Assembly: GCA_037953745.1 (NCBI GenBank) | Contig: JBAKBP010007462.1 | Span: 35,720 to 99,719, forward strand | Source of the DNA: Lithodes maja | Taxonomy: Eukaryota > Arthropoda > Malacostraca > Decapoda > Lithodidae | Direction: 5' to 3' | Length of the DNA: 64,000 bases | Part shown: in pieces, positions 32,028 to 42,513 of the stretch | Position numbering within the stretch: the stretch's first letter is position 1 | Layout of the letters: every line of letters starts with the position of its first letter | Made by a program: the position numbers and the translations under genes | Notes under the pieces: model-generated | Databases searched by the model: none | Seen by the model: the letters and a program-made list of their open reading frames with translations, nothing else | What the model was told of the DNA's origin: nothing

Positions 32028-33890
32028 TGTGACGCATGTCGAGTGTGAGCATGCTGTACAGAACGCCTAGTCATGCCCCACTCTCGCTAGGATCGTCAGG
32101 GCAGGAACTTTGGCTGTAGTCTGTGTAGAGTTTCCTAACTTAGTTCATGTGAGCCGTTGTACTATAAGTATTATGAATATGTATTTTGTTTTCATCTGAG
32201 TCAACGAGTTCTATTTTATATCATTAGTTATAAGTATTGTGTATAAAACTTATTTGTAATGATGAGAGGAGAGAGAGAGATTACGTAACGGGGGTCAGTG
32301 GGTGCGCCATGCGGGAGGTGGGCCTAACTCACTCGCACTCCCCCCCTCCCTCCTCCCCTCAGTGCGTGGGAAAGCCTTTGTCTATCCCAGATTGAGAGAG
32401 ATAAATTACGTAATGATTGTCAGTGGGCGGTCCTTAGTTGTTTACGATATGCTCACTAGAGGGCCGAGTATAAAAAGGGAAGTCTCGCCATATTTTCTTC
32501 AGAACTCATTAGGCAGAGCGACTTCTCATTTCCCTTGCTAACTATAGACATTCTTCTGACTGATGTGAACTTTCTCTACTATCTGTACCGCCTTTTTTCC
32601 TCTTTTCCCGACCCTTTTTAACCTCAATGATCCCGTTGGTGCAGAGCTAGTCAGCCAACGTATTATCGCTTGAGTTCTCACGAGATATATGCCTATTAGA
32701 TAGCCTATTTTGGAAGGGTCAACTTAGAATAGGATTGATTAATGTTTGTTGCACTCGTATATGCCTTTGCCTGTGTATTATTATTATTGTTCCTGTTTTC
32801 TGCTGGTCTAGGTAATGCTAGACTGGGATGAGGCTACTGGTGTTGTGATTCCCGATGTGTACTAGATTTTGTTGAACCTGTACAATCGCAACGGAGACGT
32901 GGGAAGCCTAGGTGGTCTTTCTGACTGTGTACCTTGTGAGTTTAGCACTGTGTTGCGAGTGAGGGCTTTTGCCTCTGCCACCCAACACTGTGCTAACTCG
33001 TTTGCTTTGACTTTGAGAGGATCGCCAGGAGAGAACCAGATACTAGCGATCTGGATCTCTCAAGAGAGCATCCCGTCAATTAACGTAATTTGGCCGCACA
33101 GCCTTAAGGACTTCGCTAGGCTACGAGCCGCTTGCTCAGCCATTGTTTCCTAGCCTACTACATCCCAGCTAGACTTTGCTCGATCAGCAGATACAGAATA
33201 GTATTGAAGCTTTCCTTATGTATGATATTGTTTAAGCACTATTGATTTCATGTGTTGCACGCTTAGCTACTTTAGTGATTAGTGGCCCACGAGCACAATC
33301 CGAGTAGGCTATTGCCGGTGCATTGGCGGAGTACTTCTTTTTAATGTTTGCCATTTACTATTGCCTATTCTTATAATTCTTCTTATGTCAATTTAAACCT
33401 TTAATGATACTTAATTGCCAGTGTGTTGCTTATTGAATTACTGTTCAAAATCCGATACGTACTTCTTACGAGCATCCGAGAAGCATCTAACTTTTTCAGA
33501 AGATTCCTTGCTCGATGCTCAAGGACTATTGATTAACGTAACGTAATAGTGCCGATCCGAAGTAGAGGGTGGAGGACTTCTTAAGTTCTTAGTCAAGGGT
33601 GGATTACTTCGGCTTCGGCCAACACTATTCTTTGGTGTTGTTGTTTCTTACTTCTTTGTTTGATTGTTGACCAGACTAGATAATTCCTGTCTCTTTATTA
33701 GTCTGTTGTTGAACACTAGTACCGAGTTCTTATATACCCCGTTATAGCAGATCGAACTCTGGAGGGTATTGGTGTTTTTTGTTCGGCTGGCAGTACTTAG
33801 GGTTTGGGATCGTGTGTTTCCGTTGTGGCAGCGAGCCGTACTCGAGTCCTGATTAAGAGCCCTTGTGTACCCGAGTGCCAGGTCGTAACA
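32028..33890 (+). repeat. 5' LTR of element A
   Basis: 1,863 bp, from TGTGACGCATGTCGAGTGTG to ...GGTCGTAACA. The first 70 bp recur exactly at 38672 after a purine tract, fixing the left boundary. The right boundary is set by the primer-binding site two bases later. Contains a (GA) stretch near 32265 and a TATA box at 32469. Confidence 0.85.
32469..32476 (+). promoter_or_regulatory. TATA box of element A LTR
   Basis: TATAAAAA, followed about 30 bp later by TTCTTCAGAACTCATTAG, which holds initiator-like TCA words. Position about 440 bp into the LTR matches the TATA position in element B. Confidence 0.6.
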
Positions 33891-33892
33891 AA

Positions 33893-33900
33893 TGGCGACC
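33893..33900 (+). promoter_or_regulatory. Primer-binding site of element A
   Basis: TGGCGACC two bases after the LTR. It complements the ...GGTCGCCA 3' end of an arginine tRNA of the kind used by some arthropod Ty3/gypsy elements (mdg1/412 type). Complementarity beyond the octamer is weak, so the primer identity is an inference. Confidence 0.6.
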
Positions 33901-34102
33901 TTGCTTAGGATTTTGTGAACAGTATAAATTTTTGCAAGAGTTGTACAACATTTGTTTGTTTGTATTTTAGCATGCATATTGAAGAATATTTTTTTGTATG
34001 GCAATTAGTAGAGCATTTAAGAGACTCCAGTTAATTTAGTAATTAGTGCTTGCATAGGAAGTTTAACACTTTTGTCTCGAGAATTTTTTTGTGGACTTCA
34101 GT

Positions 34103-35737
34103 ATGTCGTGCCCTAGCACTGACGATGAGCGAGAGATGCCATTTGAAGAGGTGCCGTTAGTAACCAGTGAGGAGGATGCTAGAGTTTTTGTGAGTAAGCG
34201 GTACCACGTGGCGGAGGAGAGGCTGACTGGGGTGGATGTTTATGGCTTGCACCTGATAGCCAAGGTTTTGGGCATTTCCAATGTAGTAGGGATGTCCAAG
34301 GGGGAGCTGATTTCCTGGGTGTTGCGTGGGCGACATGGGGTTTCGGAGGAGAGGGCGTTTGGGGGGGTTCCTCCCCAGATCCCCTCTCACTCGACTCCCA
34401 CAGTGCCGTCCACTCAGTTACCGGAGGTTAGCACTCTCCCACAGAGGGATGAGAATTGGCAGATTGGAGTGCCCTCGGGTGGTGCACATGGTGGTTCCCC
34501 AGTTTTTGCCCCCCCTCCTTCAGTAGTGGCAGCTCCCTCTTCCTGCCTGTCTCCAGATATGGTATTTAGACTTGAGCTTGCTAAGATTGAGGCTGAGACG
34601 AGGAGGCAGGAGGATGAGACGAGGAGGCATGAGATTGAGGTTGAGGCTAGGAAGCAGGAGAATGAGACTAGGAGGCATGAGATTGAGGCTGAGACTAGGA
34701 GGCATGAGGCTGAGCTTAGGTACGACTCAGAGAAATATTGTGCTCAATTAGATTTAGATAAGACTCGTGCAGAGTCGACAGGGATTCGGATGGGCCGTGA
34801 GGGCCAAGTAAGAGAACAGTCCTTGGCCCACTTAGTCAAATTGGTGCCGGTATTTAGTGAAACTGAAGTCACAGAATTTTTTAATCGTTTTGAGAAGAAG
34901 TGTAGGGAGCATAATTGGCCTGAAGAGAAGTGGGCAGCTCTAGTCTCCTCAAGACTTACGGGTAAGGGTCTGAAGGCTTATGATGCACTGCCTTTAGAGT
35001 CTTGCATTGACTACCCAGAATTGAAGAGAGCTGTCCTACGGGCATACGAGTTGCAACCAGAAACATATCGATTGAAGTTTCGGGGTGTTACAAAGACTAG
35101 GGAGGCGACCTTTCTTGAAGATGCCCGGGACTTAAAAGATGCACTTAAAAACTGGACACGTTCTGAGAAAGCTGAGACGGCCGAACAGTTGACTGAGCTG
35201 TTTCTGCTCGAGCAGTTTTATAAGTGTACTGGTGCAGAAATGACTTTAACTATTAAAGAAAAGAACCCAAAAACTCTACAGGAGGCAGCTGAGATGGCTG
35301 ACCTCCGGCTATCACTAATTCGTGGGTGCGGGTCTGCCCAGCGTAGTGAGGCAGGTAACAAGGGGCGTGACGCCCCACCCCCCCGAGTTAGTGATATACC
35401 TTATGCAAACAAGTACAAGAGCCATGATACCAAGACTGACCACAAGACTAGCACCGTCCCATTTAAGAAGGGGCCGGGCCCTTCCCAGTACCAAGGGAAG
35501 CCCAAAGGGGAGTTGGAGTGTTATCATTGTCATGAAAAGGGGCACTTTGCAAGAGTCTGTCCTAGCAAACCACCTACAGCAGCTGTGTCTTTGGCCTGCA
35601 ACATTGGTGTGTCTCCGAAGTCTTCTGAGTTTGCCCGGGGCAGTTCGTCAGAGGCTGAGGCACAGCCAATGCAGAAGCACCTGGGAGGCTCGAACCCTGC
35701 TCAGGATGTTTTTTGCGACCATAGAGGGCGGGGTTGA
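34103..35737 (+). CDS. gag: Gag of element A
   Basis: Capsid-nucleocapsid protein. The frame is open slightly upstream, but the first ATG is at 34103. Order: N-terminal charged region; proline/serine-rich linker; a coiled coil built from repeated ETRRHEIE-like units (34590-34713); a SCAN-like capsid region with LVKLVPVFSETEVTEFFNRF, WAALVSSRLTGKGLKAYDAL and VLRAYELQPETYRLKF; then a basic linker and one CCHC knuckle (CYHC...GHFARVC, 35519-35560). It ends at TGA 35735-35737. The protease frame continues in the same phase just after, and element B has a Cys codon there, so the stop may be a mutation or a read-through site. Otherwise undamaged. Confidence 0.85.
   Translation: MSCPSTDDEREMPFEEVPLVTSEEDARVFVSKRYHVAEERLTGVDVYGLHLIAKVLGISNVVGMSKGELISWVLRGRHGVSEERAFGGVPPQIPSHSTPTVPSTQLPEVSTLPQRDENWQIGVPSGGAHGGSPVFAPPPSVVAAPSSCLSPDMVFRLELAKIEAETRRQEDETRRHEIEVEARKQENETRRHEIEAETRRHEAELRYDSEKYCAQLDLDKTRAESTGIRMGREGQVREQSLAHLVKLVPVFSETEVTEFFNRFEKKCREHNWPEEKWAALVSSRLTGKGLKAYDALPLESCIDYPELKRAVLRAYELQPETYRLKFRGVTKTREATFLEDARDLKDALKNWTRSEKAETAEQLTELFLLEQFYKCTGAEMTLTIKEKNPKTLQEAAEMADLRLSLIRGCGSAQRSEAGNKGRDAPPPRVSDIPYANKYKSHDTKTDHKTSTVPFKKGPGPSQYQGKPKGELECYHCHEKGHFARVCPSKPPTAAVSLACNIGVSPKSSEFARGSSSEAEAQPMQKHLGGSNPAQDVFCDHRGRG
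34590..34713 (+). repeat. In-frame GAG/AGG-rich repeats in gag coiled coil
   Basis: Near-tandem units encoding alternating Glu/Arg/His (GAGACKAGGAGGCATGAG-like words, five or so) expand the coiled-coil part of element A Gag. Element B has a different, Gln/Leu/Ala-rich sequence at the same place. Confidence 0.75.
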
Positions 35738-38182
35738 GTGATGTGGGCGGGGCGCAAGCATGGAGTAGAGGTCTTGCGTGATACAGGTGCTTCCCAGACT
35801 CTGATGAATAACTTGACTGGCTACCCTATAAACGCGGCTCGGGTGGTAGTGGTGCAGGGTATTAATGCAACTCGGTCATACCCGCTGGTGCGGTTGGAGT
35901 TGGAGGTGGATGGTGTGGCACGTGAATTGGATGTCCGGATTGTGGAGAAACTGCCAGTGGAGGGCGTCGACCTTCTTCTCGGCAACGACTTTGCAATGCC
36001 CGCTTCTGAGGTTCTACCCTTAGTCGTTGCCGAGAGGCCGGCCGACGTGAGTAGGGAAGAGCAAGAGTGGGTCGAGCGGTGCCAGACACAACCCAGGGCA
36101 TGTGTTGTCACCCGAGCTCGGGCAGCTAAAGTGTCACAGCCTAGTCCTCCGTCTTCAGACCAGCGGAGGAACGATCAACAGGAGGAGGCTAAAGCTGGAG
36201 TTGGTTTTAAGAGTTTTGACTCGGCGGCTCTCCCGGGTGATTCAGTATTGGCACCTATGTTAGAGTCTGGAGAGGCCCCAGGACCTGTCACAGCTAGTGA
36301 GGAGGTAGGGCAGGAAGAGACTCCGAGGCAGCAACGTTACACACGGAGAGAAAAAAGGGTTGCTCAGTTTGATATTGGGGGAGGACTTGGGCTGCTTCGG
36401 AAGCATCTAGACAGGTTGGTTCCCTCAGATATTTGTAAGCTGCAGTTGGAGGATCCGGAAGTTCAGAAGTGTGGTAATGGTGCTGTCGAGATCAAACACG
36501 AGGACGGGGAAGCATGTCATGTGAAACTGTTGGAGGAGTTTGTGAGGCAACCACCTGAGCAGCCTACTGTCCCTGCATTGGTCTGCCGCGGCCAAGGTGG
36601 AGAAGGAGAGGGGGGCAGTAGGGCACAGGTGGAGGAGAGTAGGGATTGTCATGTCTCGGCGGAGCAGTGGGCGGGGGACACGAGTCTGGTGGCTGTGGAA
36701 GCGCTAGAGCACCTGCCTGAGCAGCAGTGTGCAGCACTCCAGCACCAGCTCGGTTCATACCCCACTGGTCGTGCCGAGCCCCTGAGTCTCACAACTCGGG
36801 CGGTGCAAGATGTTCCGCGGGCAGGTCGCGTGAGTGTTGAGAGACCGTTAGCCTCGTTGTTTCGGTGGTTCAAGGTGGGCGACGAGGCTTTGGCATGGTT
36901 GCCAGGTCAGGGTCGACCCATGGCTGCCAAGGGTGGTGGTCAAAAGGAGGACATTGAGCAGATTGGTGAGGTTGGCTGTGGAGTGGATGTGCCCGGTCGT
37001 CACATAGCCTCCCAATGCTGCTCTAGTCTAATGCAACAGCCCTACCATAGACCGACTGTATCTGGCCATGTCTCTAAAAGCGGTGATGCTGAGCAGGCAG
37101 ATGTCGTCACAAGGAATGCGGGGGTGCGCATGTACGGTATCGGCGGGGAAGCCTTAGCAATAATGAACTATGGGAGTGACTGCACAGGTGGTACTGATTG
37201 TCCCTCTCATGACCTGGCTGTTCTAGGGACGAAGGTGGAGAAGGAGGGAGACTACAGGTTAGAAGCTGCGGTCTCGGCTGGGTTGTGGGAGGGCACTAGG
37301 CATGTTGTTCGTGGAGACAGTGCAAGGCAGTTGTTTACTAGGCTATGGCAGTACTTTCGAATGTTTGTTGCTTCTCCAGGCCTGATGTACGGGGTAGAAT
37401 CCGACATGCAGGCTGGAGATAGTGCAAGGCTCAGTTTAATTCCCTACCGTATAAATCCTGCTCGACAGCCTATGGTGCAAGCAGAGCTGGATTACGTGTG
37501 GACGAAGGGTCTGAGGGATAAGGAATGTCGTGAGTGGTCGTTGCCTGTAACTTTGCAACCGGTGTTAAGTGGCAAGATCAGTGAGTGTGTTGATTGCGAG
37601 AGTGTGTGTGCATTATCCCTGACAGACGCCTATACCTTATCAAGAGTTGACGACACCATAGACCGCCTCGGGGCTGCATCGCCTATCACGAAAGTAGATT
37701 TAGTAAAAGGTTACTGGCAAGTACCTTTGTCCGAGCGTGCTAAAGAGGTATGTGGTTTTGTTGTGGACGGGAGTAACTACCGGTGCAATGTTATGCCTGA
37801 CGGACTTAAGAATGCACCAGCAACGTTTCAGAACCTGATGAATGAAGTGGAAAAGGACGATGATGGGCTGGAGCATCCTGTTAGGTTCTGCTCGGAGAAG
37901 TACAATTCGGCCCAGGGGAGCTGCTCTGTTGTCGAGGAGGAGCTGCTGGCGGTTGTGCTTGCGCTGGGTCATTTCGAGGTCTATGTTCCAGCCTATGGTC
38001 CGGTCGTTGTAGTTTACCCAGATCATCACCCTCTCAAGATCTTGGACCAGTTTCACAATCGGAATATGAGGCTGACCAGGTGGTCACTAAGGTTATTGGA
38101 ATATAACCTGGACATACGCCATATTGCCGGTTGTGACAACGTGGTTGCAGATGGTCGTTCAAGGGTATATGATCCTGGGTAG
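35738..38182 (+). pseudogene. pol: Rearranged pol of element A: protease, partial RT, RNase H
   Basis: The 814-codon frame stays open but is a mosaic. Protease: active site DTGAS (35780-35794) and LLLGNDFA (35969-35992). Next a hinge (to about 36440), a stretch resembling the integrase C-terminal tail (CHVK...QPPEQPTVP...GQGGEGE, about 36510-36630), a linker (LEHLPEQQ...), and about 250 codons I cannot place except a GDEALAWLPGQGRP segment like an integrase end. RT fingers and palm: IPYRINPARQPM, VDLVKGYWQVPL (first catalytic Asp), MPDGLKNAPATFQNLM. At about 37853 it jumps straight to RNase H (CSEKYNSAQGSCSVVEEELLA, DHHPLKIL), so the YxDD box and thumb are deleted. RT in MPDGL has Asp where Phe is usual. 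Not functional as polymerase. Confidence 0.75.
35978..36034 (+). other. Perfect 12-bp inverted repeat in protease region of element A
   Basis: CTCGGCAACGAC (35978-35989) and its exact complement GTCGTTGCCGAG (36023-36034) enclose a 33-base loop; outer bases CGTCGACC/GGCCGACG extend the pairing with one mismatch. The same arms and loop length occur at 53989-54045 in element B, where flanking sequence has diverged. Confidence 0.7.
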
Positions 38183-38663
38183 ATTGACACACGGGTAGCC
38201 TCCTGCTTTAGTTTGAATAGTATTTTGCGCTTGGTGCTTGTTGGCTCGCGGTTGTAGCCCAGCGTATTGGGTCGTAAAGCAGGAGTTGAGCGTTTGGTAT
38301 AGAAGAAAATAGGCTGCCCTTATAGTGCAGCCGGGAAAAACATATTAAAATATAAAAATCATAAAAAAACTCTTTCTTTTTGATATAGATAATTGTATAA
38401 GTTTGTCATAGCCTATTGAGTTTGAGTAGTCCACGAACTATCAAACGGCTGAGCTGCTGTAAGCTCGCTCTGGGAGCATGATATTGTGTCTTTTGCTATT
38501 GTTGGGAGGAGTTATAAAATGTGATTTTTTTTTTTAAATAATAAGATGTGTTTTAGTGATAAACTCAGCTTTGTTTTAGTGCCATGCGGTCGCTGGGTGT
38601 GAGGGGCTTGATAGGGTTCTGTGTGTGTCAGATTTTAGCTCAGGGTTGAGCAAGTAAAATCTT
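38183..38663 (+). other. 3' non-coding segment of element A
   Basis: The first about 160 bp (to about 38340) match 55709-55870 of element B almost base for base, although the two LTRs differ. The remainder is AT-rich and specific to A. No coding frame. Confidence 0.8.
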
Positions 38664-38671
38664 GGGGGAGG
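38664..38671 (+). promoter_or_regulatory. Polypurine tract of element A
   Basis: GGGGGAGG directly before TGTGACGC of the 3' LTR, the expected plus-strand primer position. Confidence 0.8.
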
Positions 38672-38738
38672 TGTGACGCATGTCGAGTGTGAGCATGCTG
38701 TACAGAACGCCTAGTCATGCCCCACTCTCGCTAGGATC

Positions 38739-38741
<3 letters not shown>
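38672..38741 (+). repeat. 3' LTR stub of element A
   Basis: 70 bp identical to the start of the 5' LTR, broken off at GATCGTCAG by a GA microsatellite. Confidence 0.9.
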
Positions 38742-38781
<40 letters not shown>

Positions 38782-39160
38782 GGGGGGGGGGGGAATGAGG
38801 ATGGAGGAAGGTGAAACACTCAACATAAGAAAGCGAGATCTCGAACGCATAGGCTAAACTGAATGAAACACATAGAAAACGCGATACCACAGTCAAACAT
38901 ACTTCTCTCCCTCTCTCTCAACAAATCGAGATAGGAAGAAAGAAGTGAGGAAGCAGAGTTAATAAGCAAAGACCAGATTAAGAAAATGTATAATAAACCT
39001 GGTGTGTCAAAAGAGAAAAACAATTATAATAATGGACATAAACATACCTCAGAATGCAACCTTCCACTCACACACAGACACACAAACTCATCACTCTTAC
39101 TAACATATACACAGTAAGAATCTTCAAAAACAAACATACATACTTTCACACAAACGTACA
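38742..39160. other. GA/G microsatellite and unassigned spacer
   Basis: (GA)17 followed by a G run (38777-38793), then about 370 bp without recognisable gene or element. Confidence 0.7.
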
Positions 39161-39175
39161 TAAAGACTAATCTCC

Positions 39176-39366
39176 AAACACACACACACACACACACACA
39201 CTAATCACCGTCAGTGCCAACACAAACACATACACACACACACACACATCCGAGACACACACACACACACACACACATCCGAGACACACACACACACACA
39301 CACACATCCGAGACACACACACACACACACACACACATCCGAGACACATACACACACACACACACA
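39176..39366. repeat. Compound CA repeat with regular TCCGAGA spacers
   Basis: Blocks of 10-13 CA units separated four times by the seven-base word TCCGAGA, a period of about 32-36 bp; a minisatellite grown out of a microsatellite. Confidence 0.9.
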
Positions 39367-39514
39367 GCAACAATCCTCGTAATTCCCCCAATCCACATGG
39401 TGAGGGAAAAGTGAGACAGGCACAGGACACTCATTTATAGTGATAATTACGCTTACTTGTTTACAGTCGCCGCCATATTGTAACCTTAGTATAGTAACAG
39501 TAATATCCCTTTCT

Positions 39515-39660
39515 AGCTATCATTAGACGATTTTATACAGCATAAGGAGGATATGTGGCAATAACAAGGGCAAAGCCTATCTTAATTACTCCTCTGACTT
39601 CCACGTAGGCCTACCCATCCTAATCTGATTAAAATCGTCTAATAATAGCCAGAAAACAGT
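39515..39660. repeat. TTAA-family MITE, truncated copy
   Basis: TAGACGATTTTATACAGC at about 39526 and inverted partner AAAATCGTCTAATAATAGCC at about 39631 bound the core. Terminal TTAA ends are missing. Confidence 0.55.
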
Positions 39661-39689
39661 ATGATGAAGCCTTTTCACTTTATTCAGGG

Positions 39690-39820
39690 TATATTTAGAC
39701 GATTGTATCTCAACTTAGGAAGGACCTGTAGCAATCAAAGGGTACGGAGAAAGTACTTATCTCTCGAAACCATAGAGATATTTCCCAATCTGACAAACAT
39801 GGTCTAATATTTCCATATTT
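39690..39820. repeat. TTAA-family MITE, second truncated copy
   Basis: TTTAGACGATTGTATCTCAACTTAGGAAGG (partial match) at about 39698 and a decayed inverted partner ATGGTCTAATATTTCC at about 39799. Confidence 0.45.
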
Positions 39821-39879
39821 CAGTCCTTCCACTCAACAAGTTAACAATGGAACGGTGTCCCTCAATCTATCTATCCCTC

Positions 39880-40045
39880 AGCCAACGACTTAAAATGCTT
39901 GAAGCTCCATGTGTTCCGATATTTTGTCTTTATGTGTCTTGAATTTGGCTCTGCACTCTTTCAACTAGGGGGGAGGGGGGCGGCGGCAGAGGCGTTACAG
40001 GCAACTTTGCCTTTTGCCCCCTTCTTACATACAGAGAAAAATTAG
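39880..40045 (+). mobile_element. Shrimp-type LINE, 3' end only
   Basis: Matches the last coding codons and 3' UTR of the LINE at 15308-17402, on the plus strand. ACTTAAAATGCTTGAAGCTCC, CACTCTTTCAACTAGG, ACTTTGCCTTTTGCC and ACAGAGAAAAAT follow in the same order. 5'-truncated to about 165 bp. Confidence 0.65.
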
Positions 40046-40237
40046 TCACTGTACTGACGTTGATACTGATGATAGTAATATCTATCGCTTGAAAAGAATC
40101 ACTGTCATGCGTGCAATCCTTGGGAGCGGTGTTGAACGCAATTATCTACAAAGTATCATAAACCAACCTCCAATCATCCTTTTCCACTGGAAGCCACTCA
40201 AATGACAACGAGAAGTAAGCAATATGGCGTTTATTAA

Positions 40238-40863
40238 CCCCTTCAGCATGATGACGCCATTTACCCTTTGATACTGGCTATAATTAGACGATTTTATGCA
40301 GCTTAACGCTTTCACTGCGGGAACCGTTCTGGAACGCCTGGAAAAATCCTGGAATAATTAGCCCATTAAAGACTGTGGAGTCGTATGCGAGTGAGCGGGA
40401 GCGCGGCAGGGCCCCGTCCGCTCTCCGGCACGTCTGCCAGGACACAGAGTCTCACCCCATGTCTCACGAGATATATGCAGCATTGCCAAAGGCAATAGTA
40501 GCGTGACATTGCTAATTATACAGTAAGTGAATATTGCCGATGTCTGTAATAACGCTGCGGGTGAACCCCGCGCGCTACGAAGCTCGTTCTGGTGTCTGTT
40601 TTAAGCTGTTTTCTTCTAGTTATTTGCTGTAAAAATTTAATTTCATTCAAGGACTTGCTTAAGCAATGAGGAGTGCCTGAATGAGCCCTATTATAGCGGA
40701 AATATGCCCGCACTGAATAGGTTAACAAGGACCTATGACATTAGGAGGGTTTATTGAGATCTATTTACCCGTTTGAGTCCTAGAGGTAGATTATAATCTA
40801 CTAAAGAAAATCGTCTAATGGTAACCAGAATATGATGAGAATTACGTCATGGTGGTGAAGGGG
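40238..40863. mobile_element. TTAA-flanked MITE (piggyBac-type), carrying a nested MITE
   Basis: TTAA at 40234-40237 and 40864-40867. Ends CCCCTTCAGCATGATGACG and, inverted, CCCCTTCACCACCATGACG. Subterminal TAGACGATTTTATGCAGC and AATCGTCTAATGGTAACC pair as in sibling copies. Without the nested insertion the unit is about 210 bp, the same as 41745-41954. Confidence 0.7.
40307..40721. mobile_element. Nested TTAA-flanked MITE (different family)
   Basis: TTAA at 40303-40306 and 40722-40725. Ends CGCTTTCACTGCGGG and, inverted, CCTATTCAGTGCGGG. Removing it with one TTAA restores GCAGCTTAACAAGG, which aligns to the GCAGCTTAAGAAGG core of sibling MITEs. 415 bp, GC-rich centre, no transposase. Confidence 0.7.
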
Positions 40864-41077
40864 TTAAAGTAAAGATGGCCCACACTCACACTCGGGCTTC
40901 CTCTCCCCGCCCGGTAATGCCTCAAAGCAGCTGGGCCCTTCAGCCTCAGTGAAATTAATGGTTGGTATGTTGGAGAGAGTTCACGATCCACCAACATAAA
41001 CGGGGAGTTTTTTTTTTTTTCTCTCTGAGCATGGGAATATTACACTTTAAAGGGGTAGTGCTTGTTTTTTGGTCTAT

Positions 41078-41078
41078 A

Positions 41079-41127
<49 letters not shown>

Positions 41128-41140
41128 CTGTATATATATA
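41078..41140. repeat. TA microsatellite with ACTGTA
   Basis: TATACTGTATATAT... of about 60 bp. Confidence 0.9.
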
Positions 41141-41144
41141 TTAA

Positions 41145-41330
41145 TTCATTTTTTATTTTCCTCCTTTGACCTCCATCAAACTTAAACATATATCCCCAAG
41201 ATCCCCCTTCGAGATAAATTTCTACAATTTTCGGTAGAAAAATGTCCCGGTCGGTCGGAGGCCGATTCCCTCTAAAATTACAGGCTCGCTATAGCTCGCC
41301 AGGAATAGATCGACACCTAAATTATTTAAG
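41145..41330 (-). repeat. GGCGAGC...GCGAGCC-type repeat, minus copy
   Basis: Reverse complement shows TTAGGTGTCGATCTATTCCT, GGCGAGCTATAGCGAGCCTG, ATTTTTCTACCGAAAATTGT, ATCTCGAAGGGGGAT and TTTGATGGAGGTC in the same order as at 28780-28950. Confidence 0.65.
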
Positions 41331-41344
41331 TTTTAAGAAGGTTT

Positions 41345-41445
41345 TGTGGTGGTACAACTGGTTAAGTGAGATTGTTCAAAGCCTGTTGATTGCTGGAGGC
41401 CCGTTTTAATCTGAATAAAATTGTTCAATAGTAGCCACATGTCGT
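41345..41445. repeat. TTAA-family MITE, internal fragment
   Basis: GGTTAAGTGAGATTGTTCAA, GCCTGTTGATTGCTGGAGGC and a decayed AAAATTGTTCAATAGTAGCC match the interior of 41745-41954. Confidence 0.5.
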
Positions 41446-41740
41446 AATACCGTTGTCACTGTCTTAACACACACGTGACACACGCTTGATGCGTTCATAC
41501 GCAATCATCTGTCCTCGTGGCACCATTTGTCGGGGGTTCGTACTCAGTCATGATCTTCTCTCGTCATTGTCGTTATGCTGTCGTGGCGCCGTCCTATGCC
41601 ATCTCGTTGCTGTCTCCTTATCCTCGTTGCATTGCGTGGTTGTATGTCACATTATTAAGTCTACTCAACCCGCGATCGATCCGCAACGAACATCACCATC
41701 TGGTCCCTCACGATGGTTTTCGAGTATGTGCGAAGTACCC
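41446..41740. other. Unassigned spacer
   Basis: No stop-free coding frame worth calling and no recognisable repeat; GC-richer than its neighbours, with several CGT/TCG words. Confidence 0.4.
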
Positions 41741-41744
41741 TTAA

Positions 41745-41954
41745 CCCCTTTTGTACCGGCGATGTCTTTGTAATTTTATTATTCTAGCTACATTTTGACA
41801 ATTTTATGCAGTTTAAGAAGGATCTGTGATAGTAAAATGGGTTAAGTGATATAGTTTGAAGCCTGTTGATTGCTGGGAGGCCCTTTGTAAACTGAATAGA
41901 ATCGTCTAATAGTAGCCAGAATAAGGTGAAAAAGACGTCGCGGTACAGAAGGGG
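41745..41954. mobile_element. TTAA-flanked MITE, best single copy
   Basis: TTAA at 41741-41744 and TCAA at 41955-41958. Ends CCCCTTTTGTACCGGCGATG and, inverted, CCCCTTCTGTACCGCGACG. Paired subterminal arms near 41797 and 41901 (CAATTTTATGCAG... and GAATCGTCTAATAG). Confidence 0.7.
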
Positions 41955-41959
41955 TCAAC

Positions 41960-42510
41960 TCTCCACCATCTATTGCCTCTCCTACTTTGCTAGCCTTACC
42001 TTCCACTTAGTAGCAAACTTTGTTAGAATTAAGTCCGGACTGTCTAGTAGGGGCCGTAAAGTCTCTGCAGTCTGTGTATCTATATAACTCTATGTAACTC
42101 TCCGCACCCGCTAATGCCTCACACCAGGCCCCATCAGCCTCAGAGAAATTAATGGTCTGTTTGGGAGAGCGCAGGATTTACTTAAAATAGGAGGAGTGTT
42201 TTCTTGTCGCCATGGACATAATGCGCGAACCTAATTAATTACAACAAGGGAAATTACAGCAACCTGGTTTGTTCCATACATAGAATGATAGTATATCACA
42301 AAGAAAAATCAAGCAACAACAGATTTACTTATCCTTATTAGGCTGCTTTTCAAGCCTTAAATTGGATTGCCACAGAAAGCAACTGAAGGCGTTAAAGCCA
42401 TAACAACCATATCTCCATCTCAATCTTTGAACTTTAAAGCCAAACTTTTCAGTTACCCTTTAATTAAGGGGGCCAACCTCGTTTTTTTTTCTCTCTCTCT
42501 CTCCCTCTCT
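41960..42510. other. Spacer with a repeat of 40905-40985
   Basis: 42107-42185 resembles 40905-40985 (TAATGCCTCA, GGCCC, CAGCCTCAG, GAAATTAATGG in order). The rest is unassigned, ending in a CT microsatellite at about 42490-42513. Confidence 0.5.
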
Positions 42511-42513
42511 CTC

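Larger units (their letters stand above)
32028..38741 (+). mobile_element. Gypsy-type LTR retrotransposon A (deletion derivative)
   Basis: 5' LTR 32028-33890, primer-binding site 33893, gag 34103-35737, rearranged protease-RT-RNase H frame 35738-38182, 3' non-coding 38183-38671 with polypurine tract, and only the first 70 bp of the 3' LTR (38672-38741) before a GA microsatellite. It sits inside a LINE endonuclease fragment. Integrase core and the RT YxDD box are missing, so it depends on another element for movement. Close relative of element B (50151-59979). Confidence 0.85.

Noticed and set aside
37900..38182. Host RNase H or reverse-transcriptase-derived domesticated gene in element A
   Set aside because: Flanking LTR, primer site, purine tract and missing catalytic box make a retroelement relic the simpler reading.
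39167..39434. Cys-Val-rich and Thr-His-rich frames
   Set aside because: Pure translation of the CA/TG microsatellite.
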